From assembly GCF_001277175.1 (NCBI RefSeq), contig NZ_CP012257.1, forward strand, positions 1,240,001-1,304,000: 64,000 nt of DNA, read 5' to 3'. This stretch comes from Cronobacter universalis NCTC 9529 (lineage in GTDB: Bacteria; Pseudomonadota; Gammaproteobacteria; Enterobacterales; Enterobacteriaceae). A program made the position numbers and the translations under genes. Every line of letters starts with the position of its first letter. Position 1 is the stretch's first letter. The notes under the pieces were generated by a model. It had not been told where the DNA came from. It was given only the letters and a program-made list of their open reading frames with translations, and made no database searches. Shown piece by piece: positions 24,913 through 36,492 of the stretch.

Positions 24913-25103
24913 AGCGTGCGTGTTCCAGTTGCGGATAACGAAGGAAAGCGTTTAAATTCAAGGTAATGTTGTATTTATCAACTATTTTTGAATTAACGGC
25001 ACGCAGTATAACATTACTGCCACACAGAATCAGCCTGAGGGCACCTGAAACGCCGAAGAATTTGTAAAATAGTTGTTATTTAGTGCCTTTAAGCGGCCGC
25101 CCA

Positions 25104-26099
25104 TTATGAGGGCGACGCGCCAGCCGAAACGGCGTGGTGGGTAAATCCTTCCACAATCGCCTCAATCACATTCTGCACAACGGGATCACGCAGGCTGAAT
25201 TTATTGTAATGCAATGAAATGTCGATAGTTTCTTTTATAACGACATCGCTTTCCACTTCAATAAGTCCAAAGCTGTCTTTAAATAACGTGAATATTCGTG
25301 CGGGCATAAAGCCGATTAAATCGCTGCTGCCGATGATAGAAGCGATCGTCACCATATTGTAACTGCTAAACGAAACGTTTCGATCAGGCAGTAGCGTATT
25401 AATTTGCTTGCGTACGCCATTCACCATTCCGCCAGGCAGCATAATGAAAGTGTGCTCCCAGGTTTGCAGGTCTTCCGACGTGACAGGCTCGCCAGTGCGC
25501 GAGCAGGGGTGGCCGCGGCGACAGACCACGGCGACGCGATCTTTAAAGAGCAGGTGCGTGCTGAGGGTGCGCGACGACCACGAGCCGCTGTCGACCACCA
25601 GATCGGTCTGGAACTGGCTCAGCTGAGTTTCGGTGTCCTGCAACGGAATGTTACGGATTTGCAGATGAGGATTTACCGTGCGGATCTGCTTGTAAATCTG
25701 CGGGATCACCAGCGCGCCCAACGAGGCGGAGGTGGCAATCGTAATGGTGCGCTGTTTTTCGTGCTCGCCCTGTAAATCCAGCGCGCCGAGAATAGATTCC
25801 AGCCCCTGACTGATATATTCATGCATGTGGGTCGCATAAGCAGTCGGGGTAACCCCTTGCCCTTTGCGAATAAACAACGGATCGGGAAATATCAGTCGCA
25901 GTTTCTGAATAGACTGGCTGATAGCCGATGGCGTCAGGTTCAGTACTCTGGCCGCGTTAACGATGCCTTTATGCACGTATACGGCTTCGAAAATCGTCAG
26001 CAGGTTTAGATCGATATTTCGCAGAGTCTGGAATATTTGCGGTCTACTGTCATCTTCCTGTTTGGCTGAAGGTTTTTCAGGGGGATGGTTCAATTCCAC
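25104..26099 (-). CDS. ybeF: LysR-family transcriptional regulator YbeF
   Basis: A 331-residue LysR-type regulator with the helix-turn-helix segment IVNAARVLNLTPSAISQSIQ near residues 45-64 and an effector-binding domain after it. Sequence and position between lipA and lipB match E. coli YbeF (317 residues); the N-terminal helix-turn-helix is the most similar part, the effector domain is more diverged. A GTG at 26099 is used because GGAG lies six bases upstream; the frame is open to a TTG at 26111 without a ribosome site. Target genes are unknown. Confidence 0.85.
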   Translation of the reverse strand: MELNHPPEKPSAKQEDDSRPQIFQTLRNIDLNLLTIFEAVYVHKGIVNAARVLNLTPSAISQSIQKLRLIFPDPLFIRKGQGVTPTAYATHMHEYISQGLESILGALDLQGEHEKQRTITIATSASLGALVIPQIYKQIRTVNPHLQIRNIPLQDTETQLSQFQTDLVVDSGSWSSRTLSTHLLFKDRVAVVCRRGHPCSRTGEPVTSEDLQTWEHTFIMLPGGMVNGVRKQINTLLPDRNVSFSSYNMVTIASIIGSSDLIGFMPARIFTLFKDSFGLIEVESDVVIKETIDISLHYNKFSLRDPVVQNVIEAIVEGFTHHAVSAGASPS

Positions 26100-26419
26100 G
26101 CTACGCTCCAACTGTATAGATAAATCAAATAATAGAGAGGTTCTATTTATAATAACTGTGAACAGGTCCCTTAGCCGACAATAAAACGCTCCGGGGATCT
26201 TACCCGCATAAAGTGAACAGGACTTTACATGGACGGCATAGGGGCGGGTGGCGTTTTCAGATAAATCCCGCTTATCTTCTCTTGCCGTTAATCCATTGAT
26301 GAGATTAAGGAAAATCTATTCAGGCGCAGAGAAAATAAATAATCCGTTATGGAATGTAAAGCGGCAAATTGCATAACGATTAAAGGCCGCCACAAGAAGG
26401 GCGGCGAACCAGGAAAGTC
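26100..26419. other. Intergenic region ybeF-lipB
   Basis: A/T-rich leader region of ybeF and the trailer of lipB, 320 bases. A hairpin CGCCGCC/GGCGGCC read leftward at 26383-26405 with a short T stretch may be a weak lipB terminator. I see no gene or known RNA. Confidence 0.4.
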
Positions 26420-27061
26420 TTAAGCGCTGATATATTCCGCGGGGGGATTATTAAGTAGCGCTAAAAAGTGATGCACCAGTCGCGGCTGCACCGCTTCAGG
26501 GTTTGCGCCAGCAGAAAGGGCGCTGACCTGGGTCATTTCCATCCCGGCGTACCCGCAAGGATTAATACGTAAAAACGGACGTAAATCCATATTAATATTA
26601 AGTGCAAGACCGTGAAAAGAGCAGCCTTTACGAATACGCAGCCCCAGCGAGCAGATTTTTTTGCCGTCCACATAGACGCCTGGCGCGTCTGGTCGAGGGT
26701 AGGCGTTAATATTCCACTCTGCAAGTGTATTGACGACGGTCTGTTCCAGCAAGGTGACCAACTCGCGCACGCCGAGCTTGCGGCGCCTGAGATCTAACAT
26801 TACATACATGACCTGCTGGCCGGGCCCGTGATAGGTCACCTGGCCGCCGCGATCGCTCTGGATAACCGGAATGTCGCCCGGCATCAGTACATGTTCTGCC
26901 TTGCCGGCCTGCCCCTGCGTGAAGACCGGGGTGTGCTCGACCAGCCAGATCTCATCCGGTGTGGTTTCTTCGCGTTCGTCGGTAAACTGATGCATCGCCT
27001 GCGAAACGGGTTCATACGGCTGAAGCCCGAGCTGGCGAACAATGATTTTTTCCTGAAGCAA
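26420..27061 (-). CDS. lipB: Octanoyl-ACP:protein octanoyltransferase LipB
   Basis: A 213-residue enzyme, the length of E. coli LipB. It transfers octanoate from acyl carrier protein to lipoyl domains before LipA acts. The motifs [12 protein letters not shown], the catalytic Lys in [10 protein letters not shown] and the catalytic Cys in [10 protein letters not shown] are present. The start is a TTG at 27061, which gives the same N-terminus and length as the E. coli protein. Confidence 0.95.
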   Translation of the reverse strand: MLQEKIIVRQLGLQPYEPVSQAMHQFTDEREETTPDEIWLVEHTPVFTQGQAGKAEHVLMPGDIPVIQSDRGGQVTYHGPGQQVMYVMLDLRRRKLGVRELVTLLEQTVVNTLAEWNINAYPRPDAPGVYVDGKKICSLGLRIRKGCSFHGLALNINMDLRPFLRINPCGYAGMEMTQVSALSAGANPEAVQPRLVHHFLALLNNPPAEYISA

Positions 27062-27138
27062 AACAGCGTCTCCGAAGAGAGAAGGTGCGGGGAGTATATC
27101 ACGAAGAGAAGTTACCCGGACGCGGCCGGGTAACGGGG

Positions 27139-27402
27139 TTACAGCACCATACGCACGATTTCGATATTGCCGAGCTCTTCATAGAGCGTTTCCACCTGCT
27201 CGATATGCGTCGCGTTGATGGTAATCGAAACGGAATGGTAGTTGCCTTTGCTGCTCGGTTTGATCTGCGGCGTGTAGTCGCCGGGAGCATGGCGCTGCAC
27301 TACCTCGACGACCAGATCGACCAACTCAGGCTTCGCCAGGCCCATCACTTTGTAAGTAAAGGGGGTCGGGAACTCAAGCAGCTCGTTAAGTTTGGTTTTC
27401 AT
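27139..27402 (-). CDS. ybeD: DUF493-family protein YbeD
   Basis: An 87-residue alpha/beta protein of the DUF493 family. The conserved opening [21 protein letters not shown] matches E. coli YbeD. The fold resembles the ACT-like regulatory domain of D-3-phosphoglycerate dehydrogenase, but the function is not established. It lies between dacA and lipB, where it is conserved in enterobacteria. Confidence 0.93.
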   Translation of the reverse strand: MKTKLNELLEFPTPFTYKVMGLAKPELVDLVVEVVQRHAPGDYTPQIKPSSKGNYHSVSITINATHIEQVETLYEELGNIEIVRMVL

Positions 27403-27423
27403 GTCAGCTCCAGCGTTACGTCA

Positions 27424-27454
27424 AAAAATAATAACTCCCGCCGAAGCGGGAGTT
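27424..27454 (-). terminator. Intrinsic terminator of dacA
   Basis: Read leftward, AACTCCCGC and GCGGGAGTT pair around TTCG, followed by ATTATTTTTT. The TTCG loop closes a C-G pair, a very stable tetraloop. Confidence 0.85.
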
Positions 27455-27507
27455 GGATTGATGCTTAGTATATGGGGATGAAAGTCAGGCTTTCAAGTGG
27501 TCAGTAA

Positions 27508-28722
27508 TTAACCAAACCAGTGGTGGAACATCAGTTTGATGTAATCGATGATGCGGCCAAAGAAATTGCCTTCCTGAATCTCTTCCAGTACCACCAGCGG
27601 GCGCTGTTCGATGGTTTTACCGTCCAGCTGGAAATTAATGGTGCCGACTACCTGATTTTTCGCCAGCGGCGCGTGCAGCTCGGAGGTGTTCAGCACATAG
27701 CTGGCTTTCAGATCTTTCATGCGGCCGCGCGGGATGGTCAGATAGATATCTTTATCGACACCCAGCGAGGCGCGATCGTTATCGCCAAACCAGGCCGGCT
27801 CGGACGCGAACTCTTTGCCGGCTTTCAGCGGGTTCACGGTTTCGAAGAAACGGAAGCCCCAGGTCAGCAGCTTTTTGCTTTCTGCTTCACGGCCTTTAAA
27901 GGTGCGCCCCCCCATCACGGCGGAGATGAGACGCATCTGACCTTCGGTGGCGGACGCGACGAGGTTGTAGCCCGCTTTGTCGGTATGACCGGTTTTGATG
28001 CCGTCCACGTTCAGGCTGTTATCCCACAGCAGACCATTACGGTTGGTCTGGCGGATGCCGTTGAAGGTGAACTCTTTCTCGCGGTAGATGGAGTATTCGT
28101 TCGGCACATCGCGGATCAGCGCCTGGCCAATCAGCGCCATGTCGCGCGCCGAGCTGTACTGGCCGTCAGCGTCGAGACCGTGTACGGTCTGGAAATGGGT
28201 GTTTTTCAGGCCCAGCGCGGTGACGTAGCTATTCATCAGGCCCACAAACGCGTCCTGGCTGCCCGCCACATAGTCTGCCATCGCCACGCAGGCGTCGTTG
28301 CCGGATTGCAGGTTAATCCCGCGGATCAGCTGAGAAACCGGCACCTGCATGCCTGGTTTCAGGAACATCAGGGACGAGCCTTTGAAGACCGGGTTGCCGG
28401 TGGCCCAGGCGTCATTGCCGATGGTCACCAGATCGGACTCTTTAAATTTACCTGCTTTCATCGCCTGGCCGATGACGTAACTGGTCATCATTTTGGTCAG
28501 GCTCGCCGGATCGCGGCGCGCGTCAGCGTTCTGCTCCGCCAGCACTTTCCCTGAGTTGTAATCGATGAGGATATAGGCTTCCGCGTCGATCTGCGGCACG
28601 CCTGGGATCATCGTTTTGATATTAAGGTCGTCGGCATGGGCGGCGGTGGAAAGGGCTGCGACAGAAAGCGCCGTGGTAACGGCGAGACGCTGCATAAAAC
28701 GAACGGAGAAAGTGGTCTTCAT
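27508..28722 (-). CDS. dacA: D-alanyl-D-alanine carboxypeptidase DacA (PBP5)
   Basis: A 404-residue penicillin-binding protein very similar to E. coli PBP5. The signal peptide ends at AHA (residue 30). Active-site motifs are SLTK (S74, K77), SGN and KTG in DGIKTGHTD. The C-terminal [14 protein letters not shown] is the amphipathic membrane anchor. It trims the terminal D-Ala from peptidoglycan pentapeptides. The ATG at 28722 is the family start; an upstream in-frame start at 28794 would add 24 residues before the signal peptide. Confidence 0.97.
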   Translation of the reverse strand: MKTTFSVRFMQRLAVTTALSVAALSTAAHADDLNIKTMIPGVPQIDAEAYILIDYNSGKVLAEQNADARRDPASLTKMMTSYVIGQAMKAGKFKESDLVTIGNDAWATGNPVFKGSSLMFLKPGMQVPVSQLIRGINLQSGNDACVAMADYVAGSQDAFVGLMNSYVTALGLKNTHFQTVHGLDADGQYSSARDMALIGQALIRDVPNEYSIYREKEFTFNGIRQTNRNGLLWDNSLNVDGIKTGHTDKAGYNLVASATEGQMRLISAVMGGRTFKGREAESKKLLTWGFRFFETVNPLKAGKEFASEPAWFGDNDRASLGVDKDIYLTIPRGRMKDLKASYVLNTSELHAPLAKNQVVGTINFQLDGKTIEQRPLVVLEEIQEGNFFGRIIDYIKLMFHHWFG

Positions 28723-28866
28723 GGTCTGAACAACGACATCCGTGATGAGTGAAAAAAAGTGCCTTACTATAGCAAATGCCTTATGGGCTGGCATCCGACT
28801 TTGCGCATGACTTTGTTAACGGCCTTTACCGTAACTGACAAAGCGGCAGGCCAGCCCGGCCTGCGG

Positions 28867-30057
28867 TTATTGGGCGACAGTAATGAAAGACTGAACCTGC
28901 GCTTCGCTCTGTAAACGCTGCTGGAGCGAGGCGGCCTGCGCTTTGCTGGCGAACGGCCCTAACTGAACGCGATAGACTGCGCCGTTCTGGCTGACGCGTC
29001 CTGGTACGGAAAATTGCTGGCTCAGTTTTTGTTGCCACTGCGCGGCACGCGCGCTGTCGCTGACGGCCCCGACCTGCACCACATAATTCCCGGCGGCGGC
29101 GGTGGTCGTGGAGGCGGCGCTGGCGGCTGGCGCGACGCTGCCCTGCACGGAGCCTGGCGCGGTCACCGGCGCGTTGCGGGTGGCGGGCGCGGCAAGCTGC
29201 GCGGGTTCAGCGGCAGGTTGTACGGGGGCGCTCGCGGTGACGGGCTGCGCGGTAGCGGCCGTCGGCGTGGTGTCCGGCGTTGAGCTTTCCAGCACGCCCG
29301 AAGCAAGCGTCGTCGGCGCGCCTAAAAAGCCGCCGCTTTTCACCGGCGCGCCGGTGGTGTCATCGCTTTGCAGCGTATCGTTGCTCACCGGGCGGATATC
29401 GCCCTGCGGTTCGGCAGGCTGGGGGGCAGAAGAGACGCTGCCGAGGCCGCCGCTTAAATCAGGACGCGCCGGGAGCGCATACGTTTGTTTCGCGACCGTC
29501 GTACAGGCCATGCCCGGCCCAGAGAGCGAACCGTCCGGCGCGACGATAATCGGATCGATACGCACTTTGGTGTTGTTCGACGTATTCAGTCGATCCGCCG
29601 CCGCGCGGGAGAGCGAGATCACGCGGTCATTGCCATATGGGCCGCGGTCGTTAATGCGCACGACAATCATGCGGCCATTAGCGAGGTTAGTAATGCGCGC
29701 GTAGCTTGGCACCGGCAGGGTAGGGTGCGCGGCGGTGAGCTGCATTGGGTCGAATGGTTCGCCCGAGGCGGTCAGGTTGCTGTCCGGCTCCGCGTCATAG
29801 ATAGCGGCAAGCCCCGCCTGACTGAAGCGCGAAGGATCCTGAACGATGGTATAGCGTTTACCGTCGCGCTCATAATCGCTGTTTACGGAAGGATTCAGCT
29901 GTTCGTAGCGAGGATCCGCGCCGCTTATCTCAACGATCGGACCGTTGCAGACCGGCTGCTGTGGCGCTACGCTCGCCTGTTGTTGCCCTTCGTTATTGAC
30001 GCCGCAGGCGGTTAATAACCCTGCGGCGATGCAGACGCCAATCCACTGCTTACGCAT
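28867..30057 (-). CDS. rlpA: Septal-ring lytic transglycosylase lipoprotein RlpA
   Basis: A 396-residue outer-membrane lipoprotein with a lipobox LLTAC (lipidated C18). A double-psi beta-barrel domain follows (about 75-170, with VRINDRGPYGNDRVISLSRAAA), then a long Ala/Pro/Thr-rich linker and a C-terminal SPOR domain (about 320-396) that binds denuded septal glycan. It is about 34 residues longer than E. coli RlpA, the extra length being in the low-complexity linker. It sits downstream of mrdB in the cell-elongation cluster. Confidence 0.93.
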   Translation of the reverse strand: MRKQWIGVCIAAGLLTACGVNNEGQQQASVAPQQPVCNGPIVEISGADPRYEQLNPSVNSDYERDGKRYTIVQDPSRFSQAGLAAIYDAEPDSNLTASGEPFDPMQLTAAHPTLPVPSYARITNLANGRMIVVRINDRGPYGNDRVISLSRAAADRLNTSNNTKVRIDPIIVAPDGSLSGPGMACTTVAKQTYALPARPDLSGGLGSVSSAPQPAEPQGDIRPVSNDTLQSDDTTGAPVKSGGFLGAPTTLASGVLESSTPDTTPTAATAQPVTASAPVQPAAEPAQLAAPATRNAPVTAPGSVQGSVAPAASAASTTTAAAGNYVVQVGAVSDSARAAQWQQKLSQQFSVPGRVSQNGAVYRVQLGPFASKAQAASLQQRLQSEAQVQSFITVAQ

Positions 30058-30067
30058 TGCGAACCTC

Positions 30068-31180
30068 TTATACGCTCTTCGACAACATTTTCCTGTGGGT
30101 ATGGATCGACATCACGATGCCAAACCCGGCCATGAGTACAATCAGGGCGGAGCCCCCGTAGCTGACCAGCGGCAGCGGAACGCCCACCACCGGTAAGATA
30201 CCACTCACCATACCAATATTCACAAACACATAAACGAACAGAATCAGCATCAGGCCGCCCGCCATGACGCGCCCGAAGGTCGTCTGGGCGCGCGCGGCGA
30301 TCCACAGCCCGCGCATAATCAACAGGACATAGAGCGCCAGCAGCACCAGCACGCCCACCAGGCCCAGCTCTTCAGCGAGTACCGCGAAGATAAAGTCGGT
30401 ATGGCGTTCCGGCAGGAATTCCAGCTGCGACTGGGTGCCGTGCAGCCAGCCTTTGCCGCGCAGGCCGCCGGAGCCGATGGCGATTTTCGACTGAATAATA
30501 TGATAGCCCGCGCCCAGCGGATCGCTTTCCGGATCCAGCAGCATCATCACGCGCTGGCGCTGATAATCGTGCATCAGGAAGAACCAGAGGATCGGGATAA
30601 ACGCCGCGATAAGCACCACCGCGATACCAATCAAACGCCAGCTTAAGCCGGAGAGGAACAGCACGAACAGGCCGGAGGCGGCGATAAGAATCGATGTGCC
30701 GAGGTCAGGCTGGGCGGCCACCAGCAGCGTGGGCATGAAAATCAGCACCAGCGCGATGCCGGTGTTTTTCAGCGTTGGCGGGCAGACGTCGCGGTTAATA
30801 AAGCGCGCCACCATCAGCGGCACGGCGATTTTAGCGATTTCCGAGGGCTGGAAGCGCACCACGCCGAGATCGAGCCAGCGCTGCGCCCCTTTGGAGATGG
30901 CCCCAAAGGCGTCCACCGCCACCAGCAAAATAATACAGACGATGTACAGATAGGGCGCCCAGCCTTCATAGACGCGCGGCGGGATCTGCGCCAGCACGAT
31001 CATAATCACCAGGCCCATCATAATCTGCCCTATCTTGCGCTCCATCATGCCGATATCCTGGCCGCTGGCGCTCCAGATAACCATTGCGCTGTAAAAACAG
31101 AGCGCCAGAATTATCAGCATAAAGGTCGGGTCGAGGTGGATTTTATCCCACAGCGACTTTTTATTCGGATTGTCGGTCAT
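30068..31180 (-). CDS. mrdB: Peptidoglycan glycosyltransferase RodA
   Basis: A 370-residue SEDS-family membrane protein, the same length as E. coli RodA, with about ten membrane segments. The conserved catalytic-loop region is seen in [25 protein letters not shown]. It polymerises glycan strands in the elongasome together with PBP2, encoded one base upstream. The gene follows mrdA directly. Confidence 0.96.
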   Translation of the reverse strand: MTDNPNKKSLWDKIHLDPTFMLIILALCFYSAMVIWSASGQDIGMMERKIGQIMMGLVIMIVLAQIPPRVYEGWAPYLYIVCIILLVAVDAFGAISKGAQRWLDLGVVRFQPSEIAKIAVPLMVARFINRDVCPPTLKNTGIALVLIFMPTLLVAAQPDLGTSILIAASGLFVLFLSGLSWRLIGIAVVLIAAFIPILWFFLMHDYQRQRVMMLLDPESDPLGAGYHIIQSKIAIGSGGLRGKGWLHGTQSQLEFLPERHTDFIFAVLAEELGLVGVLVLLALYVLLIMRGLWIAARAQTTFGRVMAGGLMLILFVYVFVNIGMVSGILPVVGVPLPLVSYGGSALIVLMAGFGIVMSIHTHRKMLSKSV

Positions 31181-31181
31181 C

Positions 31182-33083
31182 TTATCGATCCTCCGCCGCC
31201 GCCGTGGCGGGGTTTTCCGTCGGCAGTTCGGTGTTATTGTCCCCGAGCATAATGTGGTCGAGGATTTGACGCATGATGGTGCCCACCGCCGGGCCCGCGC
31301 CGCCGTTTTCCAGGATCATCGCCACCGCCACCTGCGGGTTATCGTAAGGCGCGAACGCGGTCATCAGCTTGTGGTCGCGCAGACGCTCAGCGATGCGGTG
31401 CGCGTTATAGGTTTCGTTGGCTTTGAGCCCGAAGACCTGCGCGGTACCGGATTTCGCGGCGATTTTATACGGCGCGCCGGCGAAGTATTTGTGACCGGTG
31501 CCGTTGGCGCGGTTGGCGACGCCATACATGCCGTCTTTGGCGATTTCCCAGTAACCGGAGTGAATATCGCCCACCGGCGGCTGTTCCGGCTGTTTCCACG
31601 GCACTTTCTGGCCGTTCACCACCGTCGTCATCAACAGGTGCGGCACTTTCACCACGCCGTCGTTAATCAGGATCATCATGGCTTTGTTCATCTGTACCGG
31701 CGTGGCGGTCCAGTAGCCCTGGCCGATGCCGACCGGAATGGTGTCGCCCTGATACCACGGCTTTTTAAAGCGTTTCATCTTCCATTCGCGCGTCGGCATG
31801 TTGCCGGAGCGCTCTTCGGAGAGATCGATTCCCGTCAGGCTGCCGTAGCCGAACTTGCGCATCCACTCGGAGAGTCGGTCGATGCCCATGTCGTAAGCGA
31901 CCTGGTAGAAGAAGGTGTCTGCGGATTCTTCCAGCGATTTCGTGACGTTAAGCCGCCCGTGGCCCCACTTTTTCCAGTCGCGGTAGCGCTTCTCGGAGCC
32001 TGGCAACTGCCACCAGCCGGGGTCGAACAGCGACGTGTTGCGGTTGATAACGCCTGCGCTCAACGCGGAAACCGCGACGTAGGGCTTCACGGTAGACGCC
32101 GGCGGGTAGACGCCCTGGGTGGCGCGGTTAATCAGCGGCGTGTTCGGATCATTCAACAGGCCAGAGTAATCTTTGCTGGAGATACCATCCACGAACAGGT
32201 TCGGGTTGTAGCTTGGCATTGAGACCATCGCCAGAATGCCGCCGGTACGCGGATCGGTGACTACCACCGCGGCGCGGCTGCCCTGGAGCAGGGTTTCGAT
32301 ATAGGTCTGAAGCTTGAGATCGAGCGTCAGGTAGATGTCGTGGCCCGCCTGCGGCGGCACTTCTTTCAGCTGGCGAATGACGCGCCCGCGGTTGTTAACT
32401 TCAACCTCTTCATAGCCGGTCTGGCCGTGCAGGACATCTTCGTAGTAGCGCTCAATGCCGAGCTTGCCGATATCGTGCGTGGCGGCGTAGTTGGCGAGCT
32501 TGCCGTCTTTATCGAGGCGTTCGACATCTTTATCGTTAATTTTTGAGACGTAGCCGATAACGTGCGTCAGCGCCGCGCCGTAAGGGTAGTAGCGGCGCTT
32601 ATAGCCTTTGACTTCCACGCCGGGGAAGCGGTACTGATTCACGGCGAAACGCGCCACCTGCACTTCCGTCAGGTTGGTTTTCACGGGAATCGACGTAAAA
32701 CGGTGCGAGCGAGCGCGCTCCTTTTTGAAGTTCGCGATATCGTCATCGGTGAGATCGACCACCGAGCGCAGCGCCTCCAGCGTATCCTGCACGCTGTCTA
32801 CCTTTTCAGGCATCATTTCTATCTGGTAGATAGTGCGGTTCAGGGCGAGCGGCGTCCCGTTGCGATCGTAGATAATCCCGCGGCTTGGCGGGATAGGCAC
32901 CAGTTTGATGCGGTTTTCGTTGGAGCGGGTCTGGTAGTCGTTAAAACGCAGGATCTGTAAATGGTAGAGGTTGAAGATCAGAATTCCGGTCAGCACCAGA
33001 ATGCCGGCAAAAGCGACCAGCGCCCGACGCACAAAGAGCGCGGACTCAGCCGTATAATCACGAAAGGAATCCTTGAGTTTCAT
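31182..33083 (-). CDS. mrdA: Peptidoglycan transpeptidase PBP2
   Basis: A 633-residue class B penicillin-binding protein, the same length as E. coli PBP2. One N-terminal membrane segment (about 22-42) is followed by the pedestal domain and the transpeptidase domain. The active-site motifs are STVK with S330, the SxN-like motif in SADTF and KSGT in AAKSGTAQ. It crosslinks new wall during elongation and is the target of mecillinam. Confidence 0.97.
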   Translation of the reverse strand: MKLKDSFRDYTAESALFVRRALVAFAGILVLTGILIFNLYHLQILRFNDYQTRSNENRIKLVPIPPSRGIIYDRNGTPLALNRTIYQIEMMPEKVDSVQDTLEALRSVVDLTDDDIANFKKERARSHRFTSIPVKTNLTEVQVARFAVNQYRFPGVEVKGYKRRYYPYGAALTHVIGYVSKINDKDVERLDKDGKLANYAATHDIGKLGIERYYEDVLHGQTGYEEVEVNNRGRVIRQLKEVPPQAGHDIYLTLDLKLQTYIETLLQGSRAAVVVTDPRTGGILAMVSMPSYNPNLFVDGISSKDYSGLLNDPNTPLINRATQGVYPPASTVKPYVAVSALSAGVINRNTSLFDPGWWQLPGSEKRYRDWKKWGHGRLNVTKSLEESADTFFYQVAYDMGIDRLSEWMRKFGYGSLTGIDLSEERSGNMPTREWKMKRFKKPWYQGDTIPVGIGQGYWTATPVQMNKAMMILINDGVVKVPHLLMTTVVNGQKVPWKQPEQPPVGDIHSGYWEIAKDGMYGVANRANGTGHKYFAGAPYKIAAKSGTAQVFGLKANETYNAHRIAERLRDHKLMTAFAPYDNPQVAVAMILENGGAGPAVGTIMRQILDHIMLGDNNTELPTENPATAAAEDR

Positions 33084-33108
33084 CCGCTGCTTAACTTACC
33101 TGTGGTGA

Positions 33109-33576
33109 TTATTCACGATGATACGGGTGGTTGGTGGTAATACTCCAGGCGCGGTAGAGACTCTCCGCGACAATCACACGTACCAGCGGATGGGGCAGGG
33201 TCAGCGCGGAAAGCGACCAGCTCTGTTCCGCCGCCGCTTTACACGCATCGGACAGGCCTTCCGGCCCGCCGATAAGCAGGCTCACATCGCGGCCGTCCTG
33301 TTTCCAGCGCTCAAGCTCGCGGGCCAGCTGCGGCGTATCCCACGGGCGCCCCGGAATATCCAGCGTCACGATGCGGTTTTTCCCCGCCGCCGCCAGCATC
33401 ATCTCGCCTTCTTTATCCAGAATGCGTTTGATGTCGGCGTTTTTGCCGCGCTTCCCTGCCGGGATCTCAACGAGCTCGAACGGCATATCTTTGGGAAAGC
33501 GGCGCAGATATTCGCTGAAACCTGTCTGCACCCAGTCGGGCATTTTTGTGCCAACGGCGACCAGCTGAAGCTTCAC
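33109..33576 (-). CDS. rlmH: 23S rRNA (pseudouridine-1915-N3)-methyltransferase RlmH
   Basis: A 155-residue SPOUT-class methyltransferase matching E. coli RlmH (YbeA). The SAM-binding knot is seen in [17 protein letters not shown] and [26 protein letters not shown]. It modifies pseudouridine 1915 in helix 69 of assembled ribosomes. It starts with GTG and lies three bases after rsfS. Confidence 0.96.
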   Translation of the reverse strand: MKLQLVAVGTKMPDWVQTGFSEYLRRFPKDMPFELVEIPAGKRGKNADIKRILDKEGEMMLAAAGKNRIVTLDIPGRPWDTPQLARELERWKQDGRDVSLLIGGPEGLSDACKAAAEQSWSLSALTLPHPLVRVIVAESLYRAWSITTNHPYHRE

Positions 33577-33579
33577 GCC

Positions 33580-34198
<619 letters not shown>

Positions 34199-34858
34199 TT
34201 ACGGCTGGCGATACAGCGCGTGATGGTGGATATACGCCAGCACGGCGGGCGGCAGGAGATCATCACACGGCAACTGCTTTGCAAGGCGCGCGCGGATGTC
34301 CGTCGCGGATATCGGAAAGAGCGGGGTGTCGGCAAGATAGATTTTCCCGGCAGGTTCGCGGTGAAGCTCGTCCGCCTGGCGGGCGAGGCGCGGCGCCAGC
34401 CAGCGCTGGTCTTCGTCGGTTTTCATCTCCACCGGATAGCCAGGACGGCGGCAGACCAGCAGATGACAGCACGCCAGCAGCGCCTCATAGTTATGCCATG
34501 TGCGCAGCGTCAGCAGGGAATCCTGGCCGATGATAAAGGCCAGCGGCGCATCCGGGCCTGCTTCACGGCGCAGCTGCGCCATCGTTTCGCTGGTCCAGGA
34601 GGGCGTGTCGCGTTGCAGCTCGCGTGCATCCAGGCGAAACAAGGGGTTACCGGCAATGGCCAGTTCCACCATCGCTTTGCGCTGAAGACTGCTGGCGCCA
34701 GGCTGCGGGCGATGCGGCGGCACATTATTCGGCATTATGGTCACCTGAGTAAGCTTCACTTCTCCGGCGAGCGCTTCCACGGCGCGCAGATGGCCGTAAT
34801 GGATGGGGTCGAACGTGCCGCCATACCAGGCCTGAAGCGCAGGGATGCGGTCAGTCAT
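34199..34858 (-). CDS. nadD: Nicotinate-nucleotide adenylyltransferase NadD
   Basis: A 219-residue nucleotidyltransferase of the HxGH superfamily. [12 protein letters not shown] near residue 13 carries the ATP-binding HYGH and ISATDIR near 190 is the second signature. It adenylates nicotinate mononucleotide in NAD synthesis. Its ATG overlaps the end of holA by eight bases, so the two genes are coupled. Confidence 0.94.
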   Translation of the reverse strand: MTDRIPALQAWYGGTFDPIHYGHLRAVEALAGEVKLTQVTIMPNNVPPHRPQPGASSLQRKAMVELAIAGNPLFRLDARELQRDTPSWTSETMAQLRREAGPDAPLAFIIGQDSLLTLRTWHNYEALLACCHLLVCRRPGYPVEMKTDEDQRWLAPRLARQADELHREPAGKIYLADTPLFPISATDIRARLAKQLPCDDLLPPAVLAYIHHHALYRQP

Positions 34859-35882
34859 CGATAAACACTCCGGCCAGCGCTTTGTGGCAGAGCACCAGCG
34901 AGAGACTTTCCAGCTCCGGCCAGACGTTCTGGCCGTAATCCTGCTTGAGCGTGATTTCGCACTGTGTCAGCAGACGTACCGCCTGCCAGAGCCTGTCGTC
35001 GCTCAGACGTGAGAGCGCCTCGGTAAGCAGGGCGCGGCGGTTCTGCCAGACGCGGTGCTGATCAAACAGCGCGCGCAGCGGCGTGCTTGCCGACTGGCGC
35101 TTTAACGTGACCAGCGTCAACAGCTCGCGTTGCAGGGTGCGCAGTAAAATTACCGGCTCGGCGCCTTCCTGACGCAACTGCTGAAGAATATGCAGCGCGC
35201 GTTTGCTTTTACCCGCCAGCAGGGCATCGACCCAGTGGAACGGCGTAAAGTGCGCGGCGTCGTTAACGGCCTGCTCGACGCGCGGCAGCGTCAGTTTGCC
35301 GTCCGGCCAGATCAGCGACAGCCGCTCCAGCGCCTGGGCGAGCGCCAGCAGGTTGCCTTCGTAGCAGTAGCAGAGCAACTGACAGGCGGCGTCGTCCAGT
35401 TGCAGATTCATCTGCTTCGCCCGGTTAGCCACCCAGCGCGGCAGTTGCGCCTGCTCCGGCGTCTGGCAGGTTATCTGCACGGCGCGGTCGGCGAGCGCGG
35501 TAAACCACGCGGCGTTTTCCTGGGCTTTGGTGAGCTTGTTGCCGCGCACGATGAGCAGCAGATCGTCATGCAGCAGACTGACCAGCGTGGCGAGTTGTTC
35601 GTTAATAGCGGCGTTAGGGCCGTTATCCGGCAAGGCCAGCAGCAGCGTCTGGCGGCTTGCGAAGAGACTCATCGCCTGACAAAGCGAGAAAATCGCCTGC
35701 CAGTCGGTGCTGACGTCAATAATAAAGCGGTGATGCTCTTCAAACCCCTGCGCCTGCGCCTGCTGATGAATGGCGTCCTGGCTCTCCTGGAGCAGAAGCG
35801 GGTCGTTGCCGAGCACTAAATAGGCCGCGCGCAGCCCTTCATTGAGCTGCGCGCGGAGTTGTTCAGGGTAAAGCCGTAGCAT
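34851..35882 (-). CDS. holA: DNA polymerase III subunit delta HolA
   Basis: A 343-residue clamp-loader subunit, the same length as E. coli delta. The N-terminal AAA+-like region is recognisable from [38 protein letters not shown]; like other delta subunits it has no Walker A. Delta opens the beta sliding clamp. Its start overlaps the lptE stop (TAATG). Confidence 0.95.
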   Translation of the reverse strand: MLRLYPEQLRAQLNEGLRAAYLVLGNDPLLLQESQDAIHQQAQAQGFEEHHRFIIDVSTDWQAIFSLCQAMSLFASRQTLLLALPDNGPNAAINEQLATLVSLLHDDLLLIVRGNKLTKAQENAAWFTALADRAVQITCQTPEQAQLPRWVANRAKQMNLQLDDAACQLLCYCYEGNLLALAQALERLSLIWPDGKLTLPRVEQAVNDAAHFTPFHWVDALLAGKSKRALHILQQLRQEGAEPVILLRTLQRELLTLVTLKRQSASTPLRALFDQHRVWQNRRALLTEALSRLSDDRLWQAVRLLTQCEITLKQDYGQNVWPELESLSLVLCHKALAGVFIDD

Positions 35883-36478
35883 TACTGAACGGGGAGAGTG
35901 GTGGAGACGCGGCCGCTGTCTGGCGTCGCCGCGTCGGCAGGCTTACTGGCAGGCTGAGAAGCATCACGGGTTTGCGACTCATCGCGTACGTGAACCGCCA
36001 CCAGTTTGCGGATCAGCTGTTCGGCGGCTTTGTCATACATCTCCTGAATGATGATGCTGCGTTCGGCCGACTTCGCCAGCGCCGTCAACGGGTTATCGAA
36101 GAACGAGCGATACACGCGGGCGTTGATCGGGTAGATGTCATGACCGGGGATCAGCACGGTGGCGTTAACGGTCATCACCATCTGATACTCCGCGGTACGA
36201 CCGTTCTGGAAGACCGACGCGGTATCCTGAGAAATGGTCGAGCTGCCAATACGCAGCGACGGCACGTCCTGGCGAATGGAACTCGCCTCGACAATCTCGA
36301 CGCCGTTCAGACGCAGCTGGTTACGCACCGCGCGCGTCAGCGGGCCGTTCGGATCGCCGGAGTTAAGGATCAACGTATGCATTTGCTCCGGCACCTGCGT
36401 GGTATTGCGCAGATGCCAGCCGCAACCGGCGGTGAGCATCACCGCCAGGCCTACAAACAGAGTAATCAGATGTCGCAC
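35882..36478 (-). CDS. lptE: LPS-assembly lipoprotein LptE
   Basis: A 198-residue outer-membrane lipoprotein (formerly RlpB). The lipobox LTAGC gives a lipidated Cys19. The body matches E. coli LptE ([42 protein letters not shown] region) and should plug the LptD barrel in LPS insertion. The C-terminal tail of about 30 residues is low-complexity. It starts with GTG, four bases after an AGGAGG site. Confidence 0.94.
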   Translation of the reverse strand: MRHLITLFVGLAVMLTAGCGWHLRNTTQVPEQMHTLILNSGDPNGPLTRAVRNQLRLNGVEIVEASSIRQDVPSLRIGSSTISQDTASVFQNGRTAEYQMVMTVNATVLIPGHDIYPINARVYRSFFDNPLTALAKSAERSIIIQEMYDKAAEQLIRKLVAVHVRDESQTRDASQPASKPADAATPDSGRVSTTLPVQ

Positions 36479-36492
36479 GCTTCCTCCTGCGC